DNA of 64,000 nucleotides from the NCBI RefSeq assembly GCF_004187715.1, contig NZ_QZWF01000001.1, positions 930,001 through 994,000 on the forward strand. The letters run 5' to 3'. Each line of letters starts with the position of its first letter. The stretch's first letter is position 1. The DNA comes from Streptomyces sp. F001. GTDB taxonomy: Bacteria; Actinomycetota; Actinomycetes; Streptomycetales; Streptomycetaceae. The notes below the pieces were generated by a model. The model had not been told where the DNA came from, made no database searches, and saw only the letters and a program-made list of their open reading frames with translations. Positions 45,877-55,836 of this stretch are shown piece by piece. The position numbers and the translations under genes are program-made.

Positions 45877-46248
45877 TCAGATCCCGGCGATGCGCAGCGC
45901 GGCATCGGCCGTGGCCTCGGCGAACGCCGACACCGGTCGCTCCGGATCGGATCGGTGAACGAGGATGACGCCCTCGATCAGCCCGAACACGAGGTCCGTC
46001 CGCAGCCCCAGCCCACCCTTGGCGAGCGCCGCGCCGGCATCGGTCGCGGCGAGCAACTGCCGGTAGGCGTCCTTGAGTTCGGCGCGCACGGCATGGAAGC
46101 CGGCGAACCGCTCGGTGCGCACCTCGGGCAGCAGGTAGAGCACCCCGAGGTTGTGCGGTCCGGCGCACAGCAGCTCGACGTCGGCGCGGCACAGCTCCCA
46201 CAGCCGCCGCTCGGCGGCCACCGTGTCGTCCGCGAGCAGTTCCCGGGC
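45877..46248 (-). pseudogene. TetR-family regulator, N-terminal half missing
   Basis: The ligand-binding C-terminal part of a TetR protein (ARELLADDT, then [44 protein letters not shown] and [10 protein letters not shown]) is intact, but the DNA-binding helix-turn-helix is absent. Homology stops near 46240-46254, exactly where urea carboxylase homology on the other strand begins. About 120 residues of a usual 200 remain. Confidence 0.75.
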
Positions 46249-47240
46249 CGTACCGGCTACTGGCAGGTCGGCGTGCCACCGAGCGGCCCGATGGACGACC
46301 GCTCCTTCCGGCTCGGCAACCGGGCGCTGGGCAACCCGGAGGGCGCCCCGGCCTCGAATGCACCCTCCAGGGCCCGTCCCTGCGCTTCACGCATCCCACG
46401 ACCGTCTGCGTCACCGGCGCCCCGGCCCCGGTCACCGTCGACGGCACCCCGGTCCCGCGGTGGGAGCCGGTGACGGTGCCCGCCGGGGCCGTCCTGGAGA
46501 TCGGGGCACCGGTCGAGCACGGCCTGCGGACCTACGCCCTCGTCGCCGGCGGCCTGGACAGCGCGAGCACCTTCACCCCGGGCCGGTTCGGCGGGCACGG
46601 CGGCCGGGCGCTGGAAGCTGGGCCGGCTGCGCCCCGGCGACACGGTCCGCTTCACGCCGTGACCGTCGGCGGATCGCCCCGTCCCGAGATCGTAGACGGC
46701 GGCATTCTCGCCCGGGACGGCGACGTGACGTACCGTCGCAGCGGCGACGACAACCTGCTGGTCGGGTTCGGCCCCATGCAGCTGGACCTGGCCCTGCGGA
46801 TGCGGGTCCACACGCTGATGGACGCGGTGGCCGAGGCGGACCCGGCCGGGGTCACGGACCTCACCCCGGGCATCCGCTCCCTCCAGATCCAGGCCGACCC
46901 GAGCCGCCTGTCGCAGCACGAACTCCTCGCCGCCGTACGGCAGCTGGTGGCGGCCCTGCCGCCCACCGACCAGCTCGTCGTCCCCTCCCGGCGTCCGCCT
47001 CCCCCTGTCCTGGGACGACCCGGCCACCCGTGAGGCGATCGCCCGCTACATGGCCGGCGTCCGCGACGACGCCCCCTGGTGCTGGGCCTCGGCGACGTGT
47101 ACCTGGGCACCCCCGTGGCGACGCCCTGGACCCACGCCACCGCCTGGTGACGACGAAGTACAACCCGGCCCGCACCTGGACCGCCGAGAACTCGGTCGGC
47201 ATCGGCGGCGCCTACCTCTGCATCTACGGGCGCGGGAAAC
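46240..47240 (+). pseudogene. Urea carboxylase remnant with many deletions
   Basis: Pieces of the carboxyltransferase (AHS2/KipA-like) part of a biotin-dependent urea carboxylase, all in order but in shifting frames: [148 protein letters not shown] and [20 protein letters not shown]. The biotin carboxylase half and the biotin domain are gone. At least four frameshifts and two internal deletions (after GGHGG and after DDAPW) are visible. Confidence 0.82.
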
Positions 47241-47282
47241 TGCGCGAACAACCACGGACAACCCGCACCCGCCGAACAACCG

Positions 47283-50087
47283 TCACCCCACCGACGAGTA
47301 GGCCACAACCCCCCGCAGCAACCCATCCACCGCCTTGCGCGCAGCCCCCCGCACCGAAGACCCCTCAGGTGCCGCCACCTGAATCTGCCCCAGCACATCA
47401 ATCACCTGCTTGCACCACCGCACGAAGTCCCCCGCCGGCATCTCCGCCTCCCGCAGCACCTCGTCCAGGCTCGACCCGGACGCCCACATGTACGCGGCCC
47501 AGGCGAACCCGAGGTCCGGCTCACGCTGCCCGACCCCCTCGGTCTGGTTGATCCGGAACTCCTCCTCGAGCGCATCCAGCCGCCCCCAGATCCGCACCAT
47601 CTCACCCAGCGCGGCCTTGGCCTTGCCCGACGGCAGCTTGGGTGCCATCGCGTCGTCACCGACCCGCGCCTCGTACACCAATGCCGAGACGCAGGCGGCC
47701 AGTTCGGCGGGCGCGAGCCCCTCCCAGACGCCGGCCCGCAGGCACTCGCTGGCCAGCAGATCCAGTTCGCCGTAGAGCCGGGCCAGCCGCTTGCCGTGCT
47801 CGGTCACTTCGTCGTGGCGCAGATAGTCCAGCTCGGTCAACAGCGCCACGATCCGGTCGAAGGTCCGCGCGATCGTGTTCGTACGTCCCTCGATCCGCCG
47901 CTCCAGCTGCGAGGTGTCCCGCAGCAGCCGGTGGTACCGCTCGGCCCACCGGGCGTGGTCCTCGCGGTCGTTGCACCCATGGCAGGGGTGCGCCCGGATC
48001 GCCGTCCGCAGCCGGGCGATCTCCCGGTCGTCCGCGGCCTGGGACCGCTTCTTGCGGTGCCGCTCCGGCGGGATGTGCCCGGCCTTGGTGCGCAACGCGG
48101 ATGCGAGGTCCCGACGGGACTGCGGGGAACGCGGGTTGAACGACTTCGGGATCCGCATCCGCTCGAGCGCCTCCACCGGCACCGGGAAGTCGATCGACGC
48201 GAGCCGCTTGACCTGCCGCTCGGCGGTCAGCACGAGCGGGCGGGGCCCGTCGTGGTACTCGAGGCCGCGATGCCCGTTGGACCGCCCGGCCGACAGCCCC
48301 GGATCCAGCACCAGCGCCAGCCCCGCGTACTTGCCGGTCGGCACATGGATGACGTCACCGGGCTTCAGCTTCTCCAGCGCGACGGCGGCCTCGGCCCGTC
48401 GCTGCGCCGCGCCCTGCCGGGCCAACTCGGTCTCGCGGTCCTTCAGTTCCCGCCGCAGTCGCGCGTACTCCTCGAAGTCGCCGAGGTGGCAGGTCATGGA
48501 CTGCTTGTAGCCTTCGAGCCCTTCCTCGTTGCGCTGCACCTGCCGCGAGATCCCGACGACCGACTTGTCGGCCTGGAACTGCGCGAAGGAGGTCTCCAGC
48601 AGCTCACGTGAGCGATGCCGCCCGAACTGCTCGACGAGGTTGACCGCCATGTTGTACGACGGCTTGAAGCTGGACCGCAGCGGATATGTACGCGTCCCGG
48701 CCAGTCCCGCCAGGTGTTCGGGGCTCATCCCGCGCTGCCACAGCACCACGGCATGGCCCTCGACGTCGATGCCGCGCCGCCCCGCACGCCCCGTCAGCTG
48801 CGTGTACTCACCGGGGGTGATGTCGGCGTGCTGCTCGCCGTTCCACTTGACGAGCTTCTCCAGCACCACCGAACGCGCGGGCATGTTGATGCCGAGCGCA
48901 AGGGTCTCGGTCGCGAAGACCGCCTTCACCAGGCCCCGTACGAACAGCTCCTCGACGACCTCCTTGAAGGTCGGCAGCATGCCCGCGTGGTGGGCGGCTA
49001 TACCGCGCTCCAGGCCTTCGAGCCACTCGTAGTACCCGAGCACGTGCAGGTCCTCGGCGGGGATGGACGCCGTACGCTCCTCCACCAGCGCCCGCACCCG
49101 TCCACGCGCCTCTTCGTCGTTCAGCCGCAGTCCCGCGTACAGGCACTGCTGGACGGCGGCCTCGCAGGCGGCCCGGCTGAAGATGAACGTGATCGCGGGC
49201 AGCAGTCCCTCGGCGTCCAGCCGCTCGATCACCTCGGGCCGGCTCGGTGTCCACACCCGCGACCGCTGCCGCCGCTCCCGCTCACGGTCGGCGTCGCGCA
49301 TCGCGCGGCCCCGTCTGCGGTCCTGGTACGACGGCCGGCTCGCCTCCATGCGGGCCATCCGCGTCAGGTCGGGGTTGACGGCCTTCTTCTGGCCCTCGCC
49401 CTCCTCGAACAGGTCGTACATCCGCCGCCCGGCGAGCACATGCTGGAACAGCGGCACGGGACGGTGCTCGGCGACGATCACCTCGGTGTCGCCGCGGACG
49501 GTGTCGAGCCAGTCGCCGAACTCCTCGGCGTTCGACACGGTCGCGGACAGTGACACCAACGTCACCGACTCGGGAAGGTGAATGATCACTTCTTCCCATA
49601 CGGCGCCCCGGAACCGGTCGGAGAGGTAGTGCACCTCGTCCATGACCACGTAGCCGAGGCCGAGGAGGGTCTGCGAGCCCGCGTACAGCATGTTCCGCAG
49701 CACCTCGGTGGTCATCACGACCACCGGGGCGTCGGGGTTGATGCTGTTGTCGCCGGTGAGGAGGCCGACCATGCCGTCCCCGTAGCGGCGGCACAGGTCG
49801 GAGTACTTCTGGTTCGACAGCGCCTTGATGGGTGTCGTGTAGAAGCACTTCCTGCCCTGCATCAGGGCGAGGTGGACGGCGAACTCGCCGACGATCGTCT
49901 TGCCCGACCCGGTGGGCGCGGCCACCAGCACGCCCTTCCCCGCCTCGAGTGCCTGGCAGGCCTCGATCTGGAAGGGGTCGAGGCCGAAGTCGTACATCTC
50001 GCGGAAGGACGCGAGCGCGGTGGCCTGCTCGGCGGCACGCTGACGCGCCGCCGCGTACCGCTCGGCCGGTGAGAGGTCCTCTGTCAT
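47283..50087 (-). CDS. helY: HelY/Mtr4-type DEAD/DEAH RNA helicase
   Basis: 934 residues of the Ski2-like superfamily 2 helicases. Walker A is APTGSGKT, motif Ia PIKALSNQ, motif II MDEVHYL, motif [11 protein letters not shown], and motif [10 protein letters not shown]. The C-terminal half carries the DSHCT-type helical bundle (about 740-930). It unwinds RNA 3'-5', probably in RNA decay or quality control. The ATG at 50087 starts [21 protein letters not shown]; a longer frame upstream is unsupported. Confidence 0.93.
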   Translation of the reverse strand: MTEDLSPAERYAAARQRAAEQATALASFREMYDFGLDPFQIEACQALEAGKGVLVAAPTGSGKTIVGEFAVHLALMQGRKCFYTTPIKALSNQKYSDLCRRYGDGMVGLLTGDNSINPDAPVVVMTTEVLRNMLYAGSQTLLGLGYVVMDEVHYLSDRFRGAVWEEVIIHLPESVTLVSLSATVSNAEEFGDWLDTVRGDTEVIVAEHRPVPLFQHVLAGRRMYDLFEEGEGQKKAVNPDLTRMARMEASRPSYQDRRRGRAMRDADRERERRQRSRVWTPSRPEVIERLDAEGLLPAITFIFSRAACEAAVQQCLYAGLRLNDEEARGRVRALVEERTASIPAEDLHVLGYYEWLEGLERGIAAHHAGMLPTFKEVVEELFVRGLVKAVFATETLALGINMPARSVVLEKLVKWNGEQHADITPGEYTQLTGRAGRRGIDVEGHAVVLWQRGMSPEHLAGLAGTRTYPLRSSFKPSYNMAVNLVEQFGRHRSRELLETSFAQFQADKSVVGISRQVQRNEEGLEGYKQSMTCHLGDFEEYARLRRELKDRETELARQGAAQRRAEAAVALEKLKPGDVIHVPTGKYAGLALVLDPGLSAGRSNGHRGLEYHDGPRPLVLTAERQVKRLASIDFPVPVEALERMRIPKSFNPRSPQSRRDLASALRTKAGHIPPERHRKKRSQAADDREIARLRTAIRAHPCHGCNDREDHARWAERYHRLLRDTSQLERRIEGRTNTIARTFDRIVALLTELDYLRHDEVTEHGKRLARLYGELDLLASECLRAGVWEGLAPAELAACVSALVYEARVGDDAMAPKLPSGKAKAALGEMVRIWGRLDALEEEFRINQTEGVGQREPDLGFAWAAYMWASGSSLDEVLREAEMPAGDFVRWCKQVIDVLGQIQVAAPEGSSVRGAARKAVDGLLRGVVAYSSVG

Positions 50088-50172
50088 CGTGCTTTCGAGC
50101 GTACCGGGCGCCACTGACAACGGGACGATCATTATCCGGATCCGGTCCTGTGACTCCGGCGATACCTGCAGC

Positions 50173-51063
50173 TCAGGGGCCCACGACCCGGACGGCCCCG
50201 GGTTTGCACTCCACGGTCAGCGGCAGCGGTCCGAGCGGCTCGCCGTCCGCGTATCCCGTGATCCCCTCGGCGGCGAGCTCGACCCGCGCCGCCCGGTGCA
50301 CGGTGACCTTGGGGTGGCCGACGTGCCCGCCCCGGTACACCGACGGGAACACCCGCAGCAGGGTCGTACGGCTGCAGTCCCCGACGACCGTGACGTCGAA
50401 CAGCCCGTCGGTGACGTCGGCGCCGGGACAGATCCGCAGACCGCCGCCGTACGACGATCCGTTCCCGACGGCCACGAGGGTCGCCTCGGTCTCGCGGACC
50501 GCTCCGTCGTCGAGGGTGATCCGGTACGGCAACGGCCGGAAGGCGGCCAGTTCGGCGAGGATCGCGAGGTCGTACTTGAAACGGCCGACGGGCCACCGCA
50601 TCCGGTTGCCGCGGTCGTTGACGCGGGAGTCGAAGCCGGAGGCGAGGACCGTACCGAACCAGTGGTCGCCGGCCCGGCCGAGGTCGATGTCCCGCACGCG
50701 GGCGCCCTTGAGCCCCTCGGCGATCACGCGGGCCGCGGCGGCCGGGTCGCGCACGGGCAGGCCGAGGGTGCGGGCGAAGTCGTTGCCGGTGCCGACGGCG
50801 ACCAGGCCGAGCGGGGTGCGGGTGCCGGCGACGGCCTGCAGGGCGAGGTTCGCCATGCCGTCGCCGCCGACGGCGACGAGAGCGCCGGTGCCGTCCGCGA
50901 CGGCGGCACGCGCGCGTGCGAGGGCGTCGGCGGTGTTCTGCCCGATGACCGTGCGCACCGAGAAGCCGGCCGCCCGGAAAGCGGAAGCGGCCGGCTGCGC
51001 CGCACGGGCGCCCCGGCCGCGGCCCGCGGTGGGGTTGACGAAGAGGGTGATCTCGCTGGTCAC
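50173..51063 (-). CDS. Diacylglycerol kinase family protein
   Basis: 296 residues. FVNPTAGRGRGARA opens the fold, the nucleotide motif is VAVGGDGMAN (GGDGM), followed by VAVGTGNDFARTLGLP and the C-terminal YADGEPLGPLPLTVECKPGAVRVV. It phosphorylates diacylglycerol or a related lipid, or could be a NAD-kinase-fold relative. It is soluble, unlike the membrane-fused paralogue at 13829-15169. It lies in a same-strand block between tatC and helY. Confidence 0.9.
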   Translation of the reverse strand: MTSEITLFVNPTAGRGRGARAAQPAASAFRAAGFSVRTVIGQNTADALARARAAVADGTGALVAVGGDGMANLALQAVAGTRTPLGLVAVGTGNDFARTLGLPVRDPAAAARVIAEGLKGARVRDIDLGRAGDHWFGTVLASGFDSRVNDRGNRMRWPVGRFKYDLAILAELAAFRPLPYRITLDDGAVRETEATLVAVGNGSSYGGGLRICPGADVTDGLFDVTVVGDCSRTTLLRVFPSVYRGGHVGHPKVTVHRAARVELAAEGITGYADGEPLGPLPLTVECKPGAVRVVGP

Positions 51064-51121
51064 GCCAGTGACCCTACGAGGTGCTCGCCGATCTTCAGGT
51101 CACGTCGTCATAACCGTTGCT

Positions 51122-52084
51122 TCAGGTGACGTCGTCGTATCCGTTGACCCGGTCCTTGCTCGTCTGCTCGGGCAGGGCGCGGCTCGCGCTGACGGTCTCG
51201 ACCTCGCCGATGTCCTCGGGCGTGAGGTCCAGATCGGACGCCTCGTCGTCGGCGGGGCCCATGGCCTCGCGGCGGCGCCTGCGCCGGTCGTTGACGAGAG
51301 AGACGAACACGGCGCCGAAGTACAGGATCCAGATGGGTCCGGCGAGCGCCAGCATGGTCAGCGGGTCGGTGCTGGGCGTGGCGATCGCCGCGAACACCGT
51401 GATGCCCATGATCATCGCGCGCCACCAGCCGAGCATGCGCTTGCCGGTGATCGCGCCGGTGAAGTTGAGCATGACCAGCAGCAGCGGCAGCTCGAAGGAG
51501 AGGCCGAAGACGATGACCATGCGCGTGACGAGGTCGAGCAGGTCGTCGAGCGGCAGCAGGTTGTCGACGCCGAACGGGGTGAACTCGATCAGCACGTTCG
51601 CGGTGGTGGGCAGCACCTTGTACGCGAAGAAGGCGCCGCCGAGGAAGAGCGGGAAGCCGGTGCCGACGAACGCGTAGGCGTACTTCTTCTCGTGCTTGTG
51701 CAGACCGGGTGCGACGAAGGCCCACAGCTGGTACAGCCAGACCGGAGAGGCGAACACGACGCCGGCCATCAGGGACACCTTCAGCGCCAGCGTGAACGGC
51801 GCGAGCAGACCGTTGATCGTGATCTGCGCGCACGGATCCTGGTTCTCGGCGTTCTCGGCGGACGCCCGCGCCAGCTCCTCGAACGACTGGGAGCAACCGA
51901 CCGAGTCGAGGATCGGCTCGGTGAAGAAGTTGATGATGTCGTTGTAGAAGAAGGCAGCGGCGACCGTGACGAGGACGATCGCCAGCAAGGCCTTCGAGAG
52001 CCGGTTGCGGAGCTCACGAAGGTGCTCCGCGAGGGGCATCCGCCCCTCGGGATCCTTCTCCTGCTTGCGGGCAGACTTCAGCAA
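51122..52084 (-). CDS. tatC: Twin-arginine translocase subunit TatC
   Basis: 320 residues with six membrane helices. The N-terminal MPLAEHLRELRNRLSKALLAIV motif is the signal-peptide recognition region, with the conserved Glu in EHLRELR; SPVWLYQLWAFVAPGLHKHEKKYA and FGLSFELPLLLVMLN follow. It binds twin-arginine signal peptides of folded proteins. The acidic C-terminal tail is common in Streptomyces. It starts with TTG (52084); GGGAACGTGGG precedes it. It lies 47 nt after tatA. Confidence 0.97.
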   Translation of the reverse strand: MLKSARKQEKDPEGRMPLAEHLRELRNRLSKALLAIVLVTVAAAFFYNDIINFFTEPILDSVGCSQSFEELARASAENAENQDPCAQITINGLLAPFTLALKVSLMAGVVFASPVWLYQLWAFVAPGLHKHEKKYAYAFVGTGFPLFLGGAFFAYKVLPTTANVLIEFTPFGVDNLLPLDDLLDLVTRMVIVFGLSFELPLLLVMLNFTGAITGKRMLGWWRAMIMGITVFAAIATPSTDPLTMLALAGPIWILYFGAVFVSLVNDRRRRRREAMGPADDEASDLDLTPEDIGEVETVSASRALPEQTSKDRVNGYDDVT

Positions 52085-52131
52085 CCCACGTTCCCATCTC
52101 GTGCGGCGGGCCGGAGGTCACCGGCCCTGCG

Positions 52132-52419
52132 TCAGCGCTTGGTCGTGTCCGTCGGTTCGTTGACCGGGCGGGAGCTGGACACGTCACCGGGTGCGGCCTG
52201 GATGATGCGCTGCGCCGGGGGCTGCTGCTCGTCGGTGCGGGGCGGGTCGGCCGGGGCGGAGGACTTGCTGTCGTCCTTCATCGCCTTGGCCTCGCTCTTC
52301 AGGATGCGCGCGGACTTGCCGAGCGAGCGGGCCATGTCCGGAAGCTTCTTCGCGCCGAACAGCAGGATGATGACGACGAGGATGAGAATGATCTCGGGGG
52401 CTCCGAGCCTTCCGAACAT
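52132..52419 (-). CDS. tatA: Twin-arginine translocase subunit TatA
   Basis: 95 residues. A short N-out helix ([21 protein letters not shown]) with the Phe-Gly hinge is followed by an amphipathic helix ([19 protein letters not shown]) and an acidic, disordered tail. TatA oligomerises to form the translocation pore with TatC. It is upstream of tatC in the same direction and forms an operon with it. Confidence 0.97.
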   Translation of the reverse strand: MFGRLGAPEIILILVVIILLFGAKKLPDMARSLGKSARILKSEAKAMKDDSKSSAPADPPRTDEQQPPAQRIIQAAPGDVSSSRPVNEPTDTTKR

Positions 52420-52457
52420 AAGTCTTTACCTTCTCACCGAGGCGGATGGGTGGGGAG

Positions 52458-52477
52458 CTGTCCGACCGGTCGGACAG
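52458..52477. promoter_or_regulatory. 20-bp palindrome upstream of tatA
   Basis: Perfect palindrome (arms CTGTCCGACC/GGTCGGACAG) 39-58 nt upstream of the tatA start; a further TGTCCGA half-site follows directly at 52480. It may be an operator or the base of an mRNA hairpin. Confidence 0.5.
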
Positions 52478-52678
52478 GTGTCCGAACGATCGTGCCGACA
52501 GCGATCGTAACGCTCAGGGGTGAACGCGAGGCAATCCCTGTGCGTACTCCCGGTCCACGGCCCGGGCCTCGTTTTCCGAACCGTGACCAGCAGAGTACCT
52601 GCCGGGTGGGGGAAGTTGACAGGGCGAAGCCGCCCAAAGCGCATCAGGCACAGGACTCACAGGGCCGCACAACCCGCC

Positions 52679-52873
52679 TCACAGCGCGTCCACCGACCGG
52701 GCCGTGCTGACGGCGGCGCGTTCCAGGTCCTCCGCGGCCCGGTTGATACGCCGCGCGGAGTCCGACACCTGCCTGCCGAGGCGTTCCGCCTCCACGAACA
52801 CCCGGACAGCGAGCACGCCGAGAACGGCAATACCCAGGAAACCCACACCCACCGCGAACATCGGCCAGAACAT
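52679..52873 (-). CDS. Small single-pass membrane protein
   Basis: 64 residues. One membrane helix (about 3-24: WPMFAVGVGFLGIAVLGVLAVRVF) is followed by an amphipathic charged helix (EAERLGRQVSDSARRINRAAEDLERAA) suited to coiled-coil pairing. No known family is recognised. The same strand carries the zinc-ribbon gene and tatA on either side, and regular codon bias supports expression. Confidence 0.65.
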   Translation of the reverse strand: MFWPMFAVGVGFLGIAVLGVLAVRVFVEAERLGRQVSDSARRINRAAEDLERAAVSTARSVDAL

Positions 52874-52924
52874 GACGCCGAGCCTAGACCGTGCGCCGAC
52901 CGGGAGCGCAGCCGACGTTTGGAC

Positions 52925-53149
52925 CTAGAGCGTGGAGTGCAGCCGCAGGGTGCTGACGCCGCCTCCGGTGAGCAGTTCGATGATGCGCTCGCCGGCCGGC
53001 TTGCGCACGGACGCGCCGCACTCGGGGCAGGTGAAGGAGTAGAAGGTGGTGCGGCTCGTGGCGCCGATGGCCAGGCGCAGGGCGCTCGCGGTGAGCTCGA
53101 AGCGGCCCCGGCAGTCCGGGCAGCCGGCTCTGAACACCACGGGAGTCAT
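52925..53149 (-). CDS. Small zinc-ribbon protein
   Basis: 74 residues with two Cys pairs: CPDC (about 10-13) and CPEC (about 41-44), spaced as a zinc ribbon. The rest is basic, and the tail (ERIIELLTGGGVSTLRLHSTL) is hydrophobic. Function unknown. The ATG at 53149 has GGGAGA 8 nt upstream; a second Met lies at 53158. The gene lies 65 nt after pafC. Confidence 0.75.
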   Translation of the reverse strand: MTPVVFRAGCPDCRGRFELTASALRLAIGATSRTTFYSFTCPECGASVRKPAGERIIELLTGGGVSTLRLHSTL

Positions 53150-53214
53150 GCTTCTCATCTCCCCGAACGCGGACGCCACCGACATACCCCGCACCCCAGA
53201 CGCCGCCGACTCAC

Positions 53215-54264
53215 TCAAAGTCCCTGCTCCTGCCCGTCGTGTGCCCGTTGTACAGCCTGCTCCGGACCCGCGGCCCGCGCCTCGAGCCCGTCGTACGCCG
53301 CCAGGGCCTCGCGGGCCGCCTGCCGGGCGCTGTCGGCGAGCTCCCGCGGGGCGACGATCCGCCCGTCGCGCCCGAGGCGGAGCGCGAGGCGGCGCAGCGA
53401 CGCCGGGTCGGGGGTGCGCAGGGTGATACGCAGCCCGCCGTCCGCAAGCTCATCCGCACTGTCGTGGGGGTAGTACTCGGCGACCCAGCGGCCGCCCGGG
53501 CCGACCTCGACCACGACCTCCGGGTCCTCGGCCGCGGGCTGTACCAGCCCTTCGGACAGGTCCCGCAGCTCGATCTCGGGCGGCGCGGACGGCTCGTCGA
53601 GGACCCTGATCTCGGCGACGCGGTCGAGCCGGAAGGTGCGGCGCGCCTCGGACCGGTAGCACCAGCCCTCCACATAGGTGTGACCGACGCTGACCAGTCG
53701 GATCGGGTCGACCTCGCGCTCGGTGACCTCGTCGCGGGCCGGCGAGTAGTAGCGGATCCACAGCCGGCGGCGTTCCGAGATCGCCCGGTCGACGTCCGCG
53801 AACACGCCGCCCTCCGACTCGAAGGTCACCGACAGCCGGGAGCTGGCACCGGCCGCCTCACCGGCCGCGGCCTCCACCTTGGCGGTCGCGCGCAGCAGCG
53901 CCTGCCGGTCGCTCTCGCGCAGGCCGGGCAGGGTGGAGACGGCACGGGCGGCCACCAGCAGCGCGGTCGCCTCGTCGGCCGCCAGCCGTAGCGGCTCGGC
54001 CGCCTCCGCCCCGAGGGCGGCGGGGTTGTGCCACCAGATCCGCTCGCCGTCGGTGTCGATGTCGAGCAGGTCACCGCCGCGGAAGCTGGTGCCGCACATG
54101 GGCAGTACGTCGAGGTCGGAGACCAGCTCCTCCTCGGTGATGCCGAAGGCACGGGCGACGTCCTCGATCCGGGCGCCGGGGCGCTCCTTCAGATATGTCA
54201 CCAGGGAGAGCATCCGCCGGGTCTGGTCGATGGCGTTCGCGGGCCTGATCGGTTTGCCGGCCAC
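53215..54264 (-). CDS. pafC: WYL-domain regulator PafC
   Basis: 349 residues. An N-terminal helix-turn-helix (about 8-70: RMLSLVTYLKERPGARIEDVARAFGITEEELVSDLDVL) precedes a WYL domain (about 145-230: WIRYYSPARDEVTEREVDPIRLVSVGHTYVEGWCYRSEARRTFRLDRV). In mycobacteria PafB and PafC form a heterodimer that activates DNA-damage genes independently of LexA. The start is GTG at 54264, 19 nt after the pafB stop. Confidence 0.92.
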   Translation of the reverse strand: MAGKPIRPANAIDQTRRMLSLVTYLKERPGARIEDVARAFGITEEELVSDLDVLPMCGTSFRGGDLLDIDTDGERIWWHNPAALGAEAAEPLRLAADEATALLVAARAVSTLPGLRESDRQALLRATAKVEAAAGEAAGASSRLSVTFESEGGVFADVDRAISERRRLWIRYYSPARDEVTEREVDPIRLVSVGHTYVEGWCYRSEARRTFRLDRVAEIRVLDEPSAPPEIELRDLSEGLVQPAAEDPEVVVEVGPGGRWVAEYYPHDSADELADGGLRITLRTPDPASLRRLALRLGRDGRIVAPRELADSARQAAREALAAYDGLEARAAGPEQAVQRAHDGQEQGL

Positions 54265-54283
54265 TGTCTTCTTCCGCTCCCCC

Positions 54284-55237
54284 TCAGCCCTTGGCCACGG
54301 CACGCAGCCGGTCCACGACATCGGCCCGCAGCTCGGCGGGCTCCACGACCACCACGTCCGGCCCGAACTCCACCAGCCAGGCGTCCAGCCCGTGCCCGTA
54401 CGGAATCTCCAACTCGTCCCAGCCGTCGCCGAGTTCCCGCACGGAGGCGGCCTTCGCCCGCAGCGGGTACCCCGCACCCGAGCGCAGCCGGATCAGCGCA
54501 CTGCGGTCGGCGGTCTCCCCCGCCCAGCTCGCGACGGTCTCCCGGACGGTGACGACATCGGGCACCTCGGCGGTGAACCGGCCACTGCGGGTGCGCACCT
54601 TGCCGGTGATCCGGGACAGCCGGAAGACCCGCTCCGCACCGCGATCCCGATCCCAGCCCGCCAGGTACCAGTGCCCGCGCCAGCACTCCAGCGCCCACGG
54701 CTCGACATGCCGGGCCTCGGGGCGGGCGGCGGTGGCCTTGCGGTACTCGAAGGCGACCGGGCGGCGGTCGCGGCAGGCCAGCATCAGCGGCTCGAACGCC
54801 GCCTCGTGCACGGGGATACGCGGCTCCAGCGCGCCATGGGCCTCGTACGGGTCGACGTCCTCGGGGAGCCCGGCGGCACGCAGCTTCTGCAGGGCGCCGC
54901 TCGCCGCCCCCGCGAGCCTGGCCTGCTGCCAGACCTTGGCGGCGAGCCCGAGGGCCGCGGCCTCCTCGGCGTCGAGAGTGATGGGCGGCAGCCGGTTGCT
55001 GTCCCGACGGGCCAGGTAGCCGACCTCGCCGTCGAGGTTCTCCACCGTCTCGATGACCAGCCCGAGCTCGCGCAGATCGTCCTTGTCCCGCTCGAACATC
55101 CGGTTGAAGGAGTCGTCGCTGCCCGCTTCGAGATAGGCCTCGATGGACTCCCGAAGCTCGCGCTTGCTGAGCGGCCGCCGCGTCCCGAGCAGACACAGCG
55201 CCAGGTTCATCAGCCGCTCGGCCTTGGCAATGGCCAT
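54284..55237 (-). CDS. pafB: WYL-domain regulator PafB
   Basis: 317 residues. The helix-turn-helix (about 1-65: ERLMNLALCLLGTRRPLSKRELRESIEAY) and FERDKDDLRELGLVIET precede a WYL domain (about 145-220: VAFEYRKATAARPEARHVEPWALECWRGHWYLAGWDRDRGAERVFRLSRI). It is partner of the adjacent pafC. An FKBP terminator lies upstream, so the pafBC pair has its own promoter and is not simply read from pafA. Confidence 0.92.
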   Translation of the reverse strand: MAIAKAERLMNLALCLLGTRRPLSKRELRESIEAYLEAGSDDSFNRMFERDKDDLRELGLVIETVENLDGEVGYLARRDSNRLPPITLDAEEAAALGLAAKVWQQARLAGAASGALQKLRAAGLPEDVDPYEAHGALEPRIPVHEAAFEPLMLACRDRRPVAFEYRKATAARPEARHVEPWALECWRGHWYLAGWDRDRGAERVFRLSRITGKVRTRSGRFTAEVPDVVTVRETVASWAGETADRSALIRLRSGAGYPLRAKAASVRELGDGWDELEIPYGHGLDAWLVEFGPDVVVVEPAELRADVVDRLRAVAKG

Positions 55238-55305
55238 CGACGCCCTTCCCTATGGTGCTTCTGCCGGATGACCGTACCGCTCCGGAGTGTCACGGCAAAA
55301 GCCGA

Positions 55306-55333
55306 GGGCCCATGCCCGAACAGGCATGGGCCC
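55306..55333 (-). terminator. Terminator after FKBP gene
   Basis: 11-bp perfect stem (55306-55316 with 55323-55333), 6-nt loop and a TTTT tract shortly downstream on the minus strand. It lies between the FKBP gene and pafB. Confidence 0.8.
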
Positions 55334-55350
55334 CAGCTGATCACGTCCGA

Positions 55351-55725
55351 TCAGACGGCGACCAGGTCGCAGACGAAGATCAGGGTCTCACCGGGGGCGA
55401 TACGGCCGCCACCGGCACCGCGGTCACCGTACGCGAGGTGCGCCGGGATGGTCAGCTGGCGGCGGCCGCCGACCTTCATGCCCTGCACGCCCTGGTCCCA
55501 GCCGGCGATGACCTGGCCGACGCCGAGCTGGAACTGCAGCGGCGTGCCACGGTTCCAGGACGCGTCGAACTCCTCGCCGGTGGAGAAGGCCACGCCCACG
55601 TAGTGGACGGAGACGGTGTCGCCCGCCTTGGCCTGAGGCCCGTCGCCCTCCCAGATGTCCTTGATCTCGAGGTCCGCCGGGGGCTCGCCGCCCGGGAAGT
55701 CGATCTCGGGCTTCTCGATGCTCAC
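55351..55725 (-). CDS. FKBP-type peptidyl-prolyl isomerase
   Basis: 124 residues, cytoplasmic. It carries the complete FKBP core: DTVSVHYVGVAFSTGEEFDASWNRGTPLQFQLGVGQVIAGWDQGVQGMKVGGRRQLTIPAHLAYGDRGAGG and PGETLIFVCDLVAV. The start is GTG at 55725 (VSIEKPEIDFPGGEPP) with GGAGC upstream. It catalyses cis-trans isomerisation at proline and binds FK506-like ligands. Confidence 0.96.
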   Translation of the reverse strand: MSIEKPEIDFPGGEPPADLEIKDIWEGDGPQAKAGDTVSVHYVGVAFSTGEEFDASWNRGTPLQFQLGVGQVIAGWDQGVQGMKVGGRRQLTIPAHLAYGDRGAGGGRIAPGETLIFVCDLVAV

Positions 55726-55836
55726 GTCTCTAGCTCCTGCTGGTGTACGACAAGGCAACTCCGACAGTCTTGCATCCCACCGGCGAACACGCCTCGTCGG
55801 CCGCCGGTCGAGACCGGTCACGGCGGCCCGCCCATC

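Noticed and set aside
52614..52622. TTGACA -35-like word on the plus strand
   Set aside because: No -10 partner and no plus-strand gene follows.
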